Source: Ctenosaura bakeri
Taxonomy: Eukaryota; Chordata; Lepidosauria; Squamata; Iguanidae
DNA length: 64,000 bases
NCBI GenBank assembly: GCA_948474755.1
Contig: CAOLHI010000928.1
Span: forward strand, 186,001 to 250,000
Reading direction: 5' to 3'
In this document: positions 55,200-64,000 of the stretch, piece after piece
Numbering within the stretch: position 1 is the stretch's first letter
Layout: each line of letters starts with the position of its first letter
Translations under genes and position numbers: made by a program
The notes under the pieces: generated by a model
Told to the model about the DNA's origin: nothing
The model's input: the letters and a program-made list of their open reading frames with translations, nothing else
Databases searched by the model: none

Positions 55200-55726
55200 T
55201 GGACAGGTACTTACAATTTTATTGGTGATATTACTTATCAAATATTTTGTTTCAGTCGTCTAAGTACACATGGGCAACTCTACCACATATGCAGGTAAGT
55301 ACCCAGATTACCCTATTTTCTCCAGCATCTACTTTTGGGTTGTTTGTTAAACTAAGGTGTAAAATTGTTAGGTACCACTGATGGATTACTTTGAGAGAGA
55401 GTTTCCATACTTGTGGAGAGAATTATCCTACTTGGGGGAGATCTTCATAGACAGAAACCGATAAGAGGGTTCCATAGCCAGGAGAGGCTGTTAGGCCAAC
55501 CTAGGCATCAGAGAAGGTTAGCAGCCTCGTCCTGGAAATGCAGCTCAGCCCAGTCCATTCCATGTAGATCTTGAAAAGAAGGAGTAGAAAGGTGAGCTAC
55601 TTCATCCTTCAGAGAGTGATAGACTGAAAAATGGGAACAAAAACACAGGCAAGGGCATGGCCTGCCTTAAAAAGGAAATGCTAGAACAATTAGGCCAGCT
55701 GTTGCTGGGATATAGCCAGTGATAAA
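55200..55726. other. Intergenic spacer, nothing recognised
   Basis: No repeat ends or coding signal. Confidence 0.4.
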
Positions 55727-56646
55727 TAGCAATAGCAGTTATATTTCAACACAGCTTAACAGTGCTGAGTACTCCCTAAACCAGTGGTTCTCAACCTTCC
55801 TAATGCCACGACCCTTTAATACAGTTCCTCATATTGTGGTGACCCCCAACCATAAAATCATTTATTATTTACAATGCCTCCCCCCCGGCAAAGGCCGCCT
55901 CACTGGCCAGGAATGGGGAGGGGCGGGCAGGGAGGGAAAGAGGAGCTGCGAATCTCCCTCGGGGAAAAAACTCTGAGAACCCCCCCAGGCTCTGCTTCTG
56001 CTTTGTTCTCGTTTCCACTGAGGGGGCAGTGTGGGAAAAGTTTCCAGAGTGTCTACCCTGGCTGGGGGGGGAGGAATCCCAGCGCCTTTGTCTTTTGCGC
56101 CAAGTGCAGCTCGCCCCCCGGAAAAGCGCCGCCTTGCAGCCCCCCGGCCCTTCCACAGCGCCCCCCTCCGTGGTGAGTGGGGCAGGGGCTGTGGCAAGGA
56201 GGGGGCCTGCCCCCGTGCTCCCACCACCCCCCCAAGCTGGCCCGTCAGATGGGAGGTTCTCCCGGTAGCGGAGAAGGGGAGCGATTTCAGTCCCTTCTGA
56301 ACAGGGGGCAGGAGGACACAAGCGTGTGGCTCATGCTTGCGCACCACCACTGAGGAGGGAATGGAGCCTAAGACCATCGGAAATACATATTTTCTGATGG
56401 TCTTAGGCGACCCCTGTGAAAGGGTCATTCGATCCCCAAAGGGGTTGCGACCCACCAGTTGAGAACTGTTGCCCTAAGCAGTTTACAATGTGTTATTTTA
56501 GCTAATTGCCCCCAACAAGCTGGGTACTCATTTTACCAACCTGCGGAAGGATGGAAGGCTGAGTCAACCTGGAGCCCTGCAGGATCAAACTCACAACCTT
56601 GTGGCTGCAGTACCGGCATTTAACCACTGTGCCACCAGGGCTCTTT
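55727..56646 (-). mobile_element. Sauria-type SINE split by SPIN-like element
   Basis: Tail side at 55727-55781 (ATAGCAATAGCAGTTATATTTC), head side at 56472-56646 (CTAAGCAGTTTACAATG... to the CCACCAGGGCTC head complement). Confidence 0.88.
55782..56471 (+). mobile_element. SPIN-like non-autonomous hAT transposon, copy 2
   Basis: CAGTGGTTCTCAACCTTCC...ACCCTTTAATACAGTTCC at the left, and GGGTTGCGACCCACCAGTTG AGAACTGTTG at the right. Flanks CCCTAAAC/CCCTAAGC match at seven of eight positions. The GC-rich core matches copy 1 in opposite orientation. No coding capacity. Confidence 0.87.
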
Positions 56647-57098
56647 AAATTGGCACACCAAGGGCCATTTCTCTTTTGTAGAACAACAGCTTCACCGTCT
56701 GCTTTTGGCATCATATGACATTCTCTACTCTCTGTTTCCTAAAGTTTGTTTTGCTCCTTGATCTCTTCTGTTTGGTAACTTTCTGACTGGCCTTTGATCC
56801 TACTTGGATTGTTTTCTGTTTGGAGAACCTAGACTGCTTCAACCATGTTTCTGCTGTCACAGACCGTTTGTGTATGATCTTGGGCTGGCTCGGTTTCTCC
56901 ATTTTTTGTTCTTGTGAATTAGAAGCGCACTCACCTGCACACTTGCCCTCCAAAGAGAACACCCAGCAAGTTTCATGATGGGATCTCCCAAGTCCCATTC
57001 TAGGACTCTTTTAATTGCTTCATGAGACTGGATTATTATGCCAGGCAGACGTGGCATAACCTACAGAAACTGTCTCCAAATGTGTCTCATCAGTACAC
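56647..57098. other. Spacer, nothing recognised
   Basis: Mixed unique-looking sequence. Confidence 0.4.
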
Positions 57099-57120
57099 TA
57101 GGGGTGTGTGTGTGTGTGTG

Positions 57121-57160
<40 letters not shown>

Positions 57161-57178
57161 AGAGAGAGAAAGAGAGAT
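57099..57178. repeat. (GT)n/(GA)n compound microsatellite
   Basis: GTGTGTGTG followed by long GA runs with a few interruptions. Confidence 0.93.
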
Positions 57179-57398
57179 CAACTGCCTATCTGGGTCCAAG
57201 TTCCTTACAAGACTTGTAAAGCTTGCCAGTAGATCTGTAGGCCACCCAGGAGTGATAAGTTCCAACTGGCTTTTCCTGGAGATTTCTACCTTGCATGCAT
57301 GTACATAACCAAAATATGCCACCCCACAAGAACACAGCAGTCACTGCTAGGAACCTCAAAATTAACAAGTTATAGCCCCAGAGTATTTGTGGCTTTTT

Positions 57399-58030
57399 GT
57401 TGTGTGCCTTCGAATTGTTTCCAACTTATAGTGACCCTAAGGAGAACCTATCACAAGGTTTTCTTGGTAAGATTTATCCAAAGACGTTTGCCTTTGCCTT
57501 CCTCAGAGGCTGAAACAGTGTGACTTTTTTTTTAAAAAAAATTTAAATTATTTATTTGTATCCCGCCTCTCCATATGGATCGAGGCGGCGAACAACTTAC
57601 AAATAGCATGTATTTCGAAACATTTCTATACATGCCCCCAACAAGCTGGGTACTCATTTTACCGACCTGCGAAAGGATGGAAGGCTGAGTCAACCTTGGA
57701 GCCGGGCAGGATCGAACTCATAACCTTATGGCTTGCAGTACTGGCATTTAACCAGTGCGCCACCAGGGCTCCACCACTGCACCACCAGGGCTCCATCTGG
57801 AAGAACTCTAATTTAACCTTCTCCTAGTGTTTGAATGCTTTAAATTGATCTTTGTAATGAGAAGGGGATGGCATAGAAAAGGGATTGAGTGGGGTTGCAA
57901 AAAAATTATGCTACTTATCCAAATACTCAATGCACCCAAGGTCATCCAGTGGGTTTCCATGGCCAAGCAAGGATTGGCATCTCAGTGTCCTAGTCCAACA
58001 TTCAAAACTATTACACCATACTGGCTCCCA
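57399..58030 (-). mobile_element. tRNA-derived SINE with nested insertions
   Basis: Tail and body at 57399-57528 (TTGTTGTGTGCCTTCGAATTG) and head side at 57936-58030 (GCACCCAAGGTCATCCAGTGG...CATACTGGC). A Sauria-type SINE and one arm of an inverted repeat lie between. Confidence 0.65.
57541..57787 (-). mobile_element. Sauria-type SINE variant
   Basis: In reverse sense: GGAGCCCTGGTGGCGCACTGG (A box), GAGTTCGATCCTGCC (B box), GTTGACTCAGCCTTCC, and a distinctive tail CGCCTCGATCCATATGGAG shared with 59247-59481. Confidence 0.9.
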
Positions 58031-58363
58031 TTAAGTGGTTTAGGAATCCCAAGTTGTCTTTTGTGCGGAAATCCATCTGTGTGATTTACAATAATAAGGT
58101 TGACACTTGGCTATCCTTAGTGAGAAAGCAACCAGCAGGACCTGATACGACGGCCACCCTTTCTGAGATTTTCCCATGCAACTCTAACTTTATTAAATAA
58201 TCCACTATTACGTAATACATTGAGTATTTTGATAAGTAGCATAATTTTTTTGCAAACCCACTCAATCCCTTTTCTATGCCATCCCCTTCTCATTACAAAG
58301 ATCAATTTAAAGCATTCAAAAACTAGGAGAAGGTTAAATTGGAGCTCTTCCAGATGGAGAAAA
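57788..58363. repeat. Large inverted repeat, ~146-bp arms
   Basis: 57788-57935 and 58217-58363 are near-perfect reverse complements (CTCCATCTGGAAGAACTC... with ...GAGCTCTTCCAGATGGAG), separated by about 280 bases. Part of an arm (TTTGTAATGAGAAGGGGATGG) reappears next to the 48-bp minisatellite at 60698. Confidence 0.88.
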
Positions 58364-58988
58364 AGGGTCTCTGAAGGTCCCAAGTTTTGTTCCTGTACAA
58401 AAGAGATGTCACTGTGGAGATCCACTCGACATTTTCTTCATCCTAAAATAATTCCTGGGAAATCCCAGCATTACTGAGAACTTTTCGTTCCTACTCTCCA
58501 GGTCATTTCAATAGACCTGGTATTTAATTTAATTTAACCTGGTATTTTCCAAAGTGAAATGTATCTCTGCTTGGCTAGCTGTTTGCATTATCCTGGAATT
58601 CGCTAAGACGGCTCTTGCCAGCAAGTACGGCTCTTGTTTTCAGGAGACAGATTCAACGTGGATCAAGGGAGGGAAAGAGACATGTTTGCACCAAAAGAAA
58701 AAGATCCCAGTGTTGAAGTAGTAAAGCTCTTTCACACTTTGACTAAAAGTCCTGAATAGCAATAAAGAAGGCTCAGTGGAAATCGGTGAAAATAATTTTC
58801 TGTTGCATGAGTTTAGACGTGAGCCATGATCAGTGAGAGGAAGAACAAAAAAATGGAGAGAGAAACCTGGGACAGAGTTTGGATGCAAATCAGGGAATTA
58901 CAAGTAAGCTTTAAACAAAAAGAACTGGAAATGTGATGCTTCCAGAGGCTCTTTTCCTTTCCCTTATATAGACTGAGGGACTTATGTA
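58364..58988. other. Spacer, nothing recognised
   Basis: No repeat ends or conserved coding sequence. Confidence 0.4.
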
Positions 58989-59561
58989 CAGTTGGCCTGC
59001 CATATCCATGGGTTCTGTATCCATGGATTCAACCAACCATGTCTTGAAAGTATTTTTTAAAAAGTTCTAAAATGCAAACCTTGCTTTTGCCACATGCTGG
59101 GCATTGGGCTGATATGTAGGCATACCCTGCTGTAGTCTCCTGCCATTTCACAGATCCTCAGGCTCTCTCCAGCACTCCTTTGAATTGTTTGCCACTTCAT
59201 ATAAGAGACACGATTTTACCACACCATGGTATATGGATGTAAATCAGGAGCCGTGGTGGCGCAGTGGTTAAATGCCAGTACTGCAAGCCACAAGGTTGTA
59301 AGTTCGATCCTGCCGGGCTCCAAGGTTGACTCAGCCTTCCATCCTTTCGCAGGTTGGTAAAATGAGTACCCAGCTTGTTGGGGGCATGTATAGAAATGTA
59401 TAGAAATACATGCTATTTGTAAGTTGTTCGCCACCTCGATCCATATGGAGAGGCGGGATATAAATAAATAAATAAAAATAATGTCATTTGAGCATCCATA
59501 GATTTTGGTATCCACAAGAGGTCCTGGAACCAAGCTCCCAGTGGATTCCAAGGGCCCACTG
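58989..59561. mobile_element. MER2/Tigger-like element carrying a SINE
   Basis: CAGTTGGCCTGCCATATCC to CAAGGGCCCACTG between TA dinucleotides, with GGATTCAACCAACC and GGTATCCACAAGAGGTCCTGG inside, as in MER2-type pogo elements. A SINE sits at 59247-59481. Confidence 0.85.
59247..59481 (+). mobile_element. Sauria-type SINE variant
   Basis: GGAGCCGTGGTGGCGCAGTGG (A box TGGCGCAGTGG), AAGTTCGATCCTGCC (B box), GTTGACTCAGCCTTCC, then CCATATGGAGAGGCGGGATA and an ATAAATAAATAAA tail. Confidence 0.93.
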
Positions 59562-59811
59562 TATCAGACAAAAAAATTTAATTCCAAATTAAAGAACAAA
59601 TAGAGGATACCCATCCATGCTGGATCCAGATCCACCAGATAATTCATTTCATGTTCCACTCTGACTTTAAATCTGTAATACCCAGAATTATCTCTGGCAT
59701 GTCATGAATGGAGCGCCACGTTGGTGCATGCAGTCATATTCCTTTTGCAGGGCTCCTTCCATCTATGGGAACAGCCAACTTGACATCTATGTTTGTTTGC
59801 TTTTAATTATG

Positions 59812-60700
59812 ATCTGCAAACCAGGAGGTTTGTCTTGAATGAAAGGTTTGTCTTGAATGATCTGCAAACCAGGAGGTTTGTCTTGAATGAAAGCTTTGTC
59901 TTGAATGATCTGCAAACCAGGAGGTTTGTCTTGAATGAAAGGTTTGTCTTGAATGAGCTGCAAACCAGGAAGTTTGTCTTGAATGAAAGGTTTGTCTTGA
60001 ATAATCTACAAACCAGGAGGTTTGTCTTGAATGAAAGGTTTGTCTTGAATGATCTGCAAACCAGGAGGTTTGTCTTGAATGAAAGGTTTGTCTTGAATGA
60101 TCTGCAAACCAGGAGGTTTGTCTTGAATGAAAGCTTTGTCTTGAATGATCTGCAAACCAGGAGGTTTGTCTTGAATGAAAGGTTTGTCTTGAATGAGCTG
60201 CAAACCAGGAAGTTTGTCTTGAATGAAAGGTTTGTCTTGAATAATCTACAAACCAGGAGGTTTGTCTTGAATGAAAGGTTTGTCTTGAATGATCTGCAAA
60301 CCAGGAGGTTTGTCTTGAATGAAAGCTTTGTCTTGAATGATCTGCAAACCAGGAGGTTTGTCTTGAATGAAAGGTTTGTCTTGAATGATCTGCAAACCAG
60401 GAGGTTTGTCTTGAATGAAAGCTTTGTCTTGAATAATCTGCAAACCAGGAGGTTTGTCTTGAATGAAAGGTTTGTCTTGAATGAGCTGCAAACCAGGAGG
60501 TTTGTCTTGAATGAAAGGTTTGTCTTGAATGAGCTGCAAACCAGGAAGTTTGTCTTGAATGAAAGGTTTGTCTTGAATAATCTACAAACCAGGAGGTTTG
60601 TCTTGAATGAAAGGTTTGTCTTGAATGATCTGCAAACCAGGAGGTTTGTCTTGAATGAAAGGTTTGTCTTGAATGATCTGCAAACCAGGAGGTTTGTCTT
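59812..60700 (+). repeat. 48-bp minisatellite, about 18 units, open in frame
   Basis: The unit has two half-repeats ending in TTTGTCTTGAATGA and includes CTGCAAACCAGGAGG. Since 48 is a multiple of three, a 334-codon frame (59793-60797) reads through as repeats of LQTRRFVLNERFVLND. The minus strand is also partly open (QLIQDKPFIQDKPPGL). Higher-order blocks recur (variants AGGAAGTTTG, GAAAGCTTTG, AATAATCTAC). I see no promoter, splice context or homologue, so I treat it as non-coding. Confidence 0.92.
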
Positions 60701-60782
60701 TGTAATGAAAAGGGGCTGGCATGGAAAAGGGATTAAGTTTGCCCATCCAGGGCAAGGTGGAGTTCTTTTTTTAATATTTTGG

Positions 60783-60868
60783 GTACTGCATGAGTAGTCC
60801 TTGCATCAGAAAACTCTATGAAATTCATCAGGTCAACAGGTGACTTTAAGGCACATACATACACATAA
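60783..60868 (+). mobile_element. SINE tail fragment (5S/tRNA type)
   Basis: GTCCTTGCATCAGAAAACTC...ATTCATCAGGTCAACAGGTGAC...AAGGCACATACATACACA matches the 3' half of the SINE at 4556. Confidence 0.65.
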
Positions 60869-61359
60869 GGATATACAATAAAGATCTCAGTTACATGTTA
60901 TAGTATTATTCCAATATTAAAACAACAGTAAAGGAAAAGATGAAACCATTGCTATTCATAGATTTCAATAAAAGCAAATGAAATGTCGAAATGTAAGTCT
61001 GTTTCCAAGTTTATATACCAGCCTTTCAAAACACTGCAAACACTGTTAATTTTTCTATCCACTGAACCACGGGTGGGGAAGAATTACCCTTCCAGTGCTG
61101 CAACTTGATATTTGACTTATCAGCCCGCTGTGGAAAAATGTACGAGTGCAGCATTCTGCAGGGAATGGCAAATTTGATCCAATAGTTTTTCACTGTTGCT
61201 GTGGAATGTTCATCTGTCCATTCTGTGTCCTTTCCCAGGTTGTGCCTCTTGACACACAGCTGATACCCTTAAGGCAGAAGGGCTACGCCTTTCCAAACAG
61301 TGCTTTCACTTATATGGGGGGAGTGTGTGCACTTAATGTGCAATGTGTGCATTTGTGGG
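60869..61359. other. Spacer, nothing recognised
   Basis: AT-rich sequence without recognisable features. Confidence 0.4.
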
Positions 61360-61548
61360 ATCATAGAATCATAGAATCATAGAAATGTAGAGTTGGAAGA
61401 GACCCCAGGGGCCATCCAGCCCAACCCCCTGCCATGCAGGAACACCCTCAAAGCACTCCTGACAGATGGCCATCAAGCCTCTGCTTAAAAACTTCCAAGT
61501 AAGGAGTCTCCACCACACTCTGAGGCAGCAGATTCCACAGACGGTAAG
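61360..61548 (-). mobile_element. CR1 3' tip
   Basis: TCATAGAATCATAGAATCATAG tail complement at the left, then GTTGGAAGAGACCCCAGGGG; truncated after CAGATTCCAC. Confidence 0.92.
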
Positions 61549-61657
61549 GAATTGTTGATCATGTATAGACAGAATGTAATCGTCCACAATCTATGTAGAA
61601 GTAATAAGGGAAGGGTATCAAGTAGGTAATGAAACTTTATGGATTTTGTTTTCTTAT

Positions 61658-62017
61658 AGAATCATAGAAATGTAGAGTTGGAAGAGACCCCAGGGGCCAT
61701 CCAGTCCAACCCCCTGCCATGCAGGAACACCCTCAAAGCACTCCCAACAGATGGCCATCCAGCCTCTGCTTAAAAACCTCCAAGGAAGGAGACTCCACTA
61801 CACTCCATGGAGGCAGCAGATTCCACTGCCGGACAGCCCTGACTGTCAGGAAGTTCTTCCTGAGGTTCAGGTGGAATCTCCTTTCCTGCAGCTTGAATCC
61901 ATGGCTCCTTGTCCTGGTCTCTGGAGCAGCAGAAAACAAGCCCTCTCCTTCCTCTACATGGCAACCCTTCAAAGATTTAAACATGGCTATCATGTCCCCT
62001 CTTAACCTTCTCTTCTG
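61658..62017 (-). mobile_element. CR1 3' end
   Basis: Minus frame 62116-61733 contains [20 protein letters not shown]. About 110 bases from the copy at 61360, but an independent copy with its own tail. Confidence 0.92.
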
Positions 62018-62139
62018 GATCCGAGTGAAAAATAACGAACACGGCATGGTATGGTTTAAATGGTCCTTATCTGCATCTCCCAGAAAAAGATTTCTGAAGG
62101 TCATTCTTGATGACACCTCCTTCCTAAAAGTTTTATCTT

Positions 62140-62765
62140 GATTTGTTGTAGTTAACTGCTGTCGTGAGCTTCAGCTTATGGCAACCCTATGAAGGAGAGA
62201 AGTCCAAGAGCCCCAGTCAGCAGCAACTCTGCTCATATTTGAAGGGATGCCATGTAGAGGAGGGAGCAGGCTTGTTTTCTGCTGCTCCAGAGACCAGGAC
62301 AAGGAGCAATGGATTCAAGCTGTGGGAAAGGAAATCCCACCTGAACCTCAGGAAGAACTTCCTGACAGTCAGAGCCGTTCGGCAGTGCAATATGCTGCCT
62401 CAGAGTGTGGTAGAGTCTCCTTCTTTGGAGGTTTTTAAGCAGAGTCTGGATGGCCATCTGTCCCAGGGAGTGCTTTGAGGGTGTTCCTGCATGGCAGGGG
62501 GTTGGACTGGATGGCCCCTGGGGTCTTTTCCAACTCTACATTTCTATGATTCTATGATTCTAGGTCTTGCAAACTCAAGGCTATTGCTTTCTTGATTGAG
62601 TCAATCCACCTGTAAGGTAGTCTTTCTCTTTTCATGCTGCCTCTATATCACTGAGCATTATCCTCTTTTCCAAAGAGTCATGTTCTCTTATGATACGACC
62701 AAAGTACAATAGCCTTAGTTTAGTCACCCTGGAGTGTTCAGGCTTGATTTGCTCTTTATTGTTAT
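62140..62765 (-). mobile_element. RTE/BovB-like LINE fragment split by CR1
   Basis: Reverse translation of 62566-62765 gives LRLLYFGRIIREHDSLEKRI and MLSDIE, like the end of RTE/BovB ORF2 (FGHV-R-DSLEK-IMLGKVEG). The segment 62140-62237 is the rest of the same repeat on the other side of the CR1 insertion. Confidence 0.68.
62238..62565 (+). mobile_element. CR1 3' end
   Basis: Plus frame 62164-62478 contains [20 protein letters not shown]; it ends in ATTCTATGATTCTA. Confidence 0.92.
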
Positions 62766-62820
62766 GTGCCTTCAAGTCATTGCCAACTTATGGCAATCCT
62801 AAGGCGAACCTACACTCTAC
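62755..62820 (-). mobile_element. tRNA-derived SINE tail fragment
   Basis: TTATTGTTATGTGCCTTCAAGTC...GGCAATCCTAAGGCGAACC. Confidence 0.65.
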
Positions 62821-63006
62821 ACTAATGCACAGAGCATGGGAAACAAACAGGATACACTTGAACTCGTAGCACAGCAAACAGGATAGGTAACCATTGTGTG
62901 AGAACTCCGTTCAGCCCTGACTGTCCAATGATCATCACAAATTGCCCAGCTTTCATATAACATGTCTTCTCGCTGAGAGTGCAGTGATCCATGTTTTATT
63001 AACATA

Positions 63007-63374
63007 CTAGCTTATATACCTGGCATTGCCCAGGATTTTATTTTATCATAGGTAATACCTGTTAGAAAGATTTGAGATCCTGAATTTCCCCAAACTGTTT
63101 TGTCCAGTACCCGTAACTTTTCTCCATATTCTCCAATCCAGTCTGTATTCAGAGTTATTAACATACAGAGGTTGGGTTCCTGAGGGAATACACTGCCCTC
63201 CTCCTTGCTGCTAGGCCTTGTCTCTGTAGCAACCAACCTATTCTCTGGCTGAGAGTTCTAAAGGCCCCTCCCTAAACTGCTAACCCCAGGATTCCATAGA
63301 ATCTTCTTAGGCGGCCAATCATATGAGGTCTTTGCCTGACACCGACAAACAAACTTTGACTTTTATATATTAGA
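63007..63374 (-). mobile_element. Non-autonomous Helitron, copy 2
   Basis: In reverse sense it starts A|TCTAATATATAAAAGTC and ends with the GGGCAATGCC stem, then ATATAAGCTAG|T. Contains the same MITE core (ACCCCAGGATTCCATAGAAT) as copy 1. Confidence 0.87.
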
Positions 63375-63504
63375 TAACTATTTGCCGTGCTTTTATAGTT
63401 CAGTATTCCTGGGTCTGCCTCTCTGTCTTTGTACATTTAAAATGCAGTTGTGGAAAATCTATGAGTTGCGGGGAAGGGTCTCTCAGTGTATTTCAGTTCC
63501 CGTT

Positions 63505-63705
63505 TCATGAGCCCTTTCCTGCTAGAAATTATAGCGCTACGATTCTACTTTAACTGCTATGGCAACATCCTGTGGAATTCTGGATATTGTAGTTTGGTGA
63601 GGTACTAGAGCTCTCTGGCTGAGAGTTCTAAATGAGTATGGGGCTTCGAGTGATTTATGGTGACTCCATGAATTTCATAGGGTTTTCTTAGGCACAAAAT
63701 CCTCA
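63505..63705. mobile_element. Hairpin-MITE half and SINE tail fragments
   Basis: 63520-63635 is the left part of an old hairpin MITE (ATAGCGCTACGATTCTACTT...GGATATTGTAGTTTGG). 63636-63700 resembles the reversed tail of a SINE (CTTCGAGTGATTTATGGTGAC). Confidence 0.6.
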
Positions 63706-64000
63706 GAGATGCGGTAATCACGAGAAGTCAACATGGATTTCTCAAAAAGAAGTCATGCCAGACTAATCTTATCTCTTTTTATGATAGAGTTACTAGCTTG
63801 ATAAACAAAAGGAATGCGGTGGATGTAGCATATCTCGATTTCAGTAAGGCCTTCGACAAAGTTCCCCATGACATTCTTGCAATGAAGCTAGTAAAATGTG
63901 GGCTGGACAGGGCTACTGTGAGTTGGATTTGTAATTGGTTGACCGACCGAACCCAAAGGGTGATCACGAATGGCTGCTTTTCGTCCTGGAGAGAAGTGAC
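63706..64000 (+). pseudogene. CR1 reverse-transcriptase fragment, continues past window
   Basis: In one open frame it reads HGFLKKKSCQTNLISFYDRV, then VDVAYLDFSKAFDKVPHDIL, then CNWLTDRTQRVITNGCFSSW. This matches CR1 ORF2 from RT block 2a to block 3; the first catalytic Asp lies in YLDFSKAFD. It is the only CR1 copy here covering the central RT domain. Its 5' junction is not clear. Confidence 0.92.

Noticed and set aside
59255..59315. Genuine tRNA gene
   Set aside because: A and B boxes are present but no cloverleaf forms and the sequence continues into a Sauria-type SINE body.
59793..60797. 334-codon open frame as a protein gene
   Set aside because: Entirely built from a 48-bp tandem repeat whose length keeps the frame open; no promoter, splice context or homologue, and the complementary strand is open too.

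Overview
This window is non-coding, repeat-saturated vertebrate DNA carrying one recognisable gene. The repeat mixture points to a squamate reptile, most likely a lizard. It includes CR1 LINE 3' ends with the ATTCTATG tail, RTE/BovB-type LINE pieces, tRNA-derived SINEs of the Sauria type, 5S-rRNA-derived SINEs, a SPIN-like hAT element, Tigger/pogo-like elements, Helitrons, a Penelope-like element and ERV solo LTRs. Nothing bacterial or viral-genomic is present; most open frames are repeats.

Gene: a plus-strand alpha-tubulin gene, best matched to TUBAL3 (tubulin alpha-like 3), runs from a probable first exon at about 34.63 kb (TATA box, short leader, ATG directly followed by a GT donor) through coding exons at 44626-44869, 51374-51522 and 53536-54516. 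The spliced product would be 458 residues. It keeps the MREC start, the GTP-binding signature, the catalytic Glu and a C-terminal Tyr, has a seven-residue longer luminal loop without Lys40, and its third intron uses a GC donor.

Layout: 0-2.6 kb, SPIN-like hAT element, small hairpin MITE and a truncated LINE with 15-bp target duplication. 2.7-5.6 kb, SINEs and CR1. 5.6-9.8 kb, three solo LTRs, two of them inside one Tigger-like element. 9.8-11.5 kb, Penelope-like element with a GIY-YIG remnant, interrupted by a GC-rich MITE. 12.6-19.6 kb, two more solo LTRs, a Tigger-like element, a BovB piece and four GC-rich MITEs. 20-34 kb, many hairpin MITEs mixed with CR1 copies, then a sixth LTR. 34.6-55.2 kb, the tubulin gene; its presumed intron 1 contains an 85-bp minisatellite of about 40 units (39.64-43.08 kb). 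55.7-64 kb, a second SPIN-like copy, SINEs, a 48-bp minisatellite, CR1 copies, a Helitron, and a CR1 reverse-transcriptase fragment running off the end.

The most unusual content is a pair of MITE families with the same kind of ends (GGCCMTTTYNRCA) and 5-bp target duplications. One family (more than 20 copies) is a nearly perfect palindrome of about 180 bp. The other (six copies) is a GC- and CpG-rich block of about 420-480 bp carrying strong 5' splice-donor sequences and, in one subfamily, a YY1-type motif. Reciprocal nesting with CR1, LTR, SINE and Penelope elements gives a relative insertion history. All family names are by recognition, without database search.
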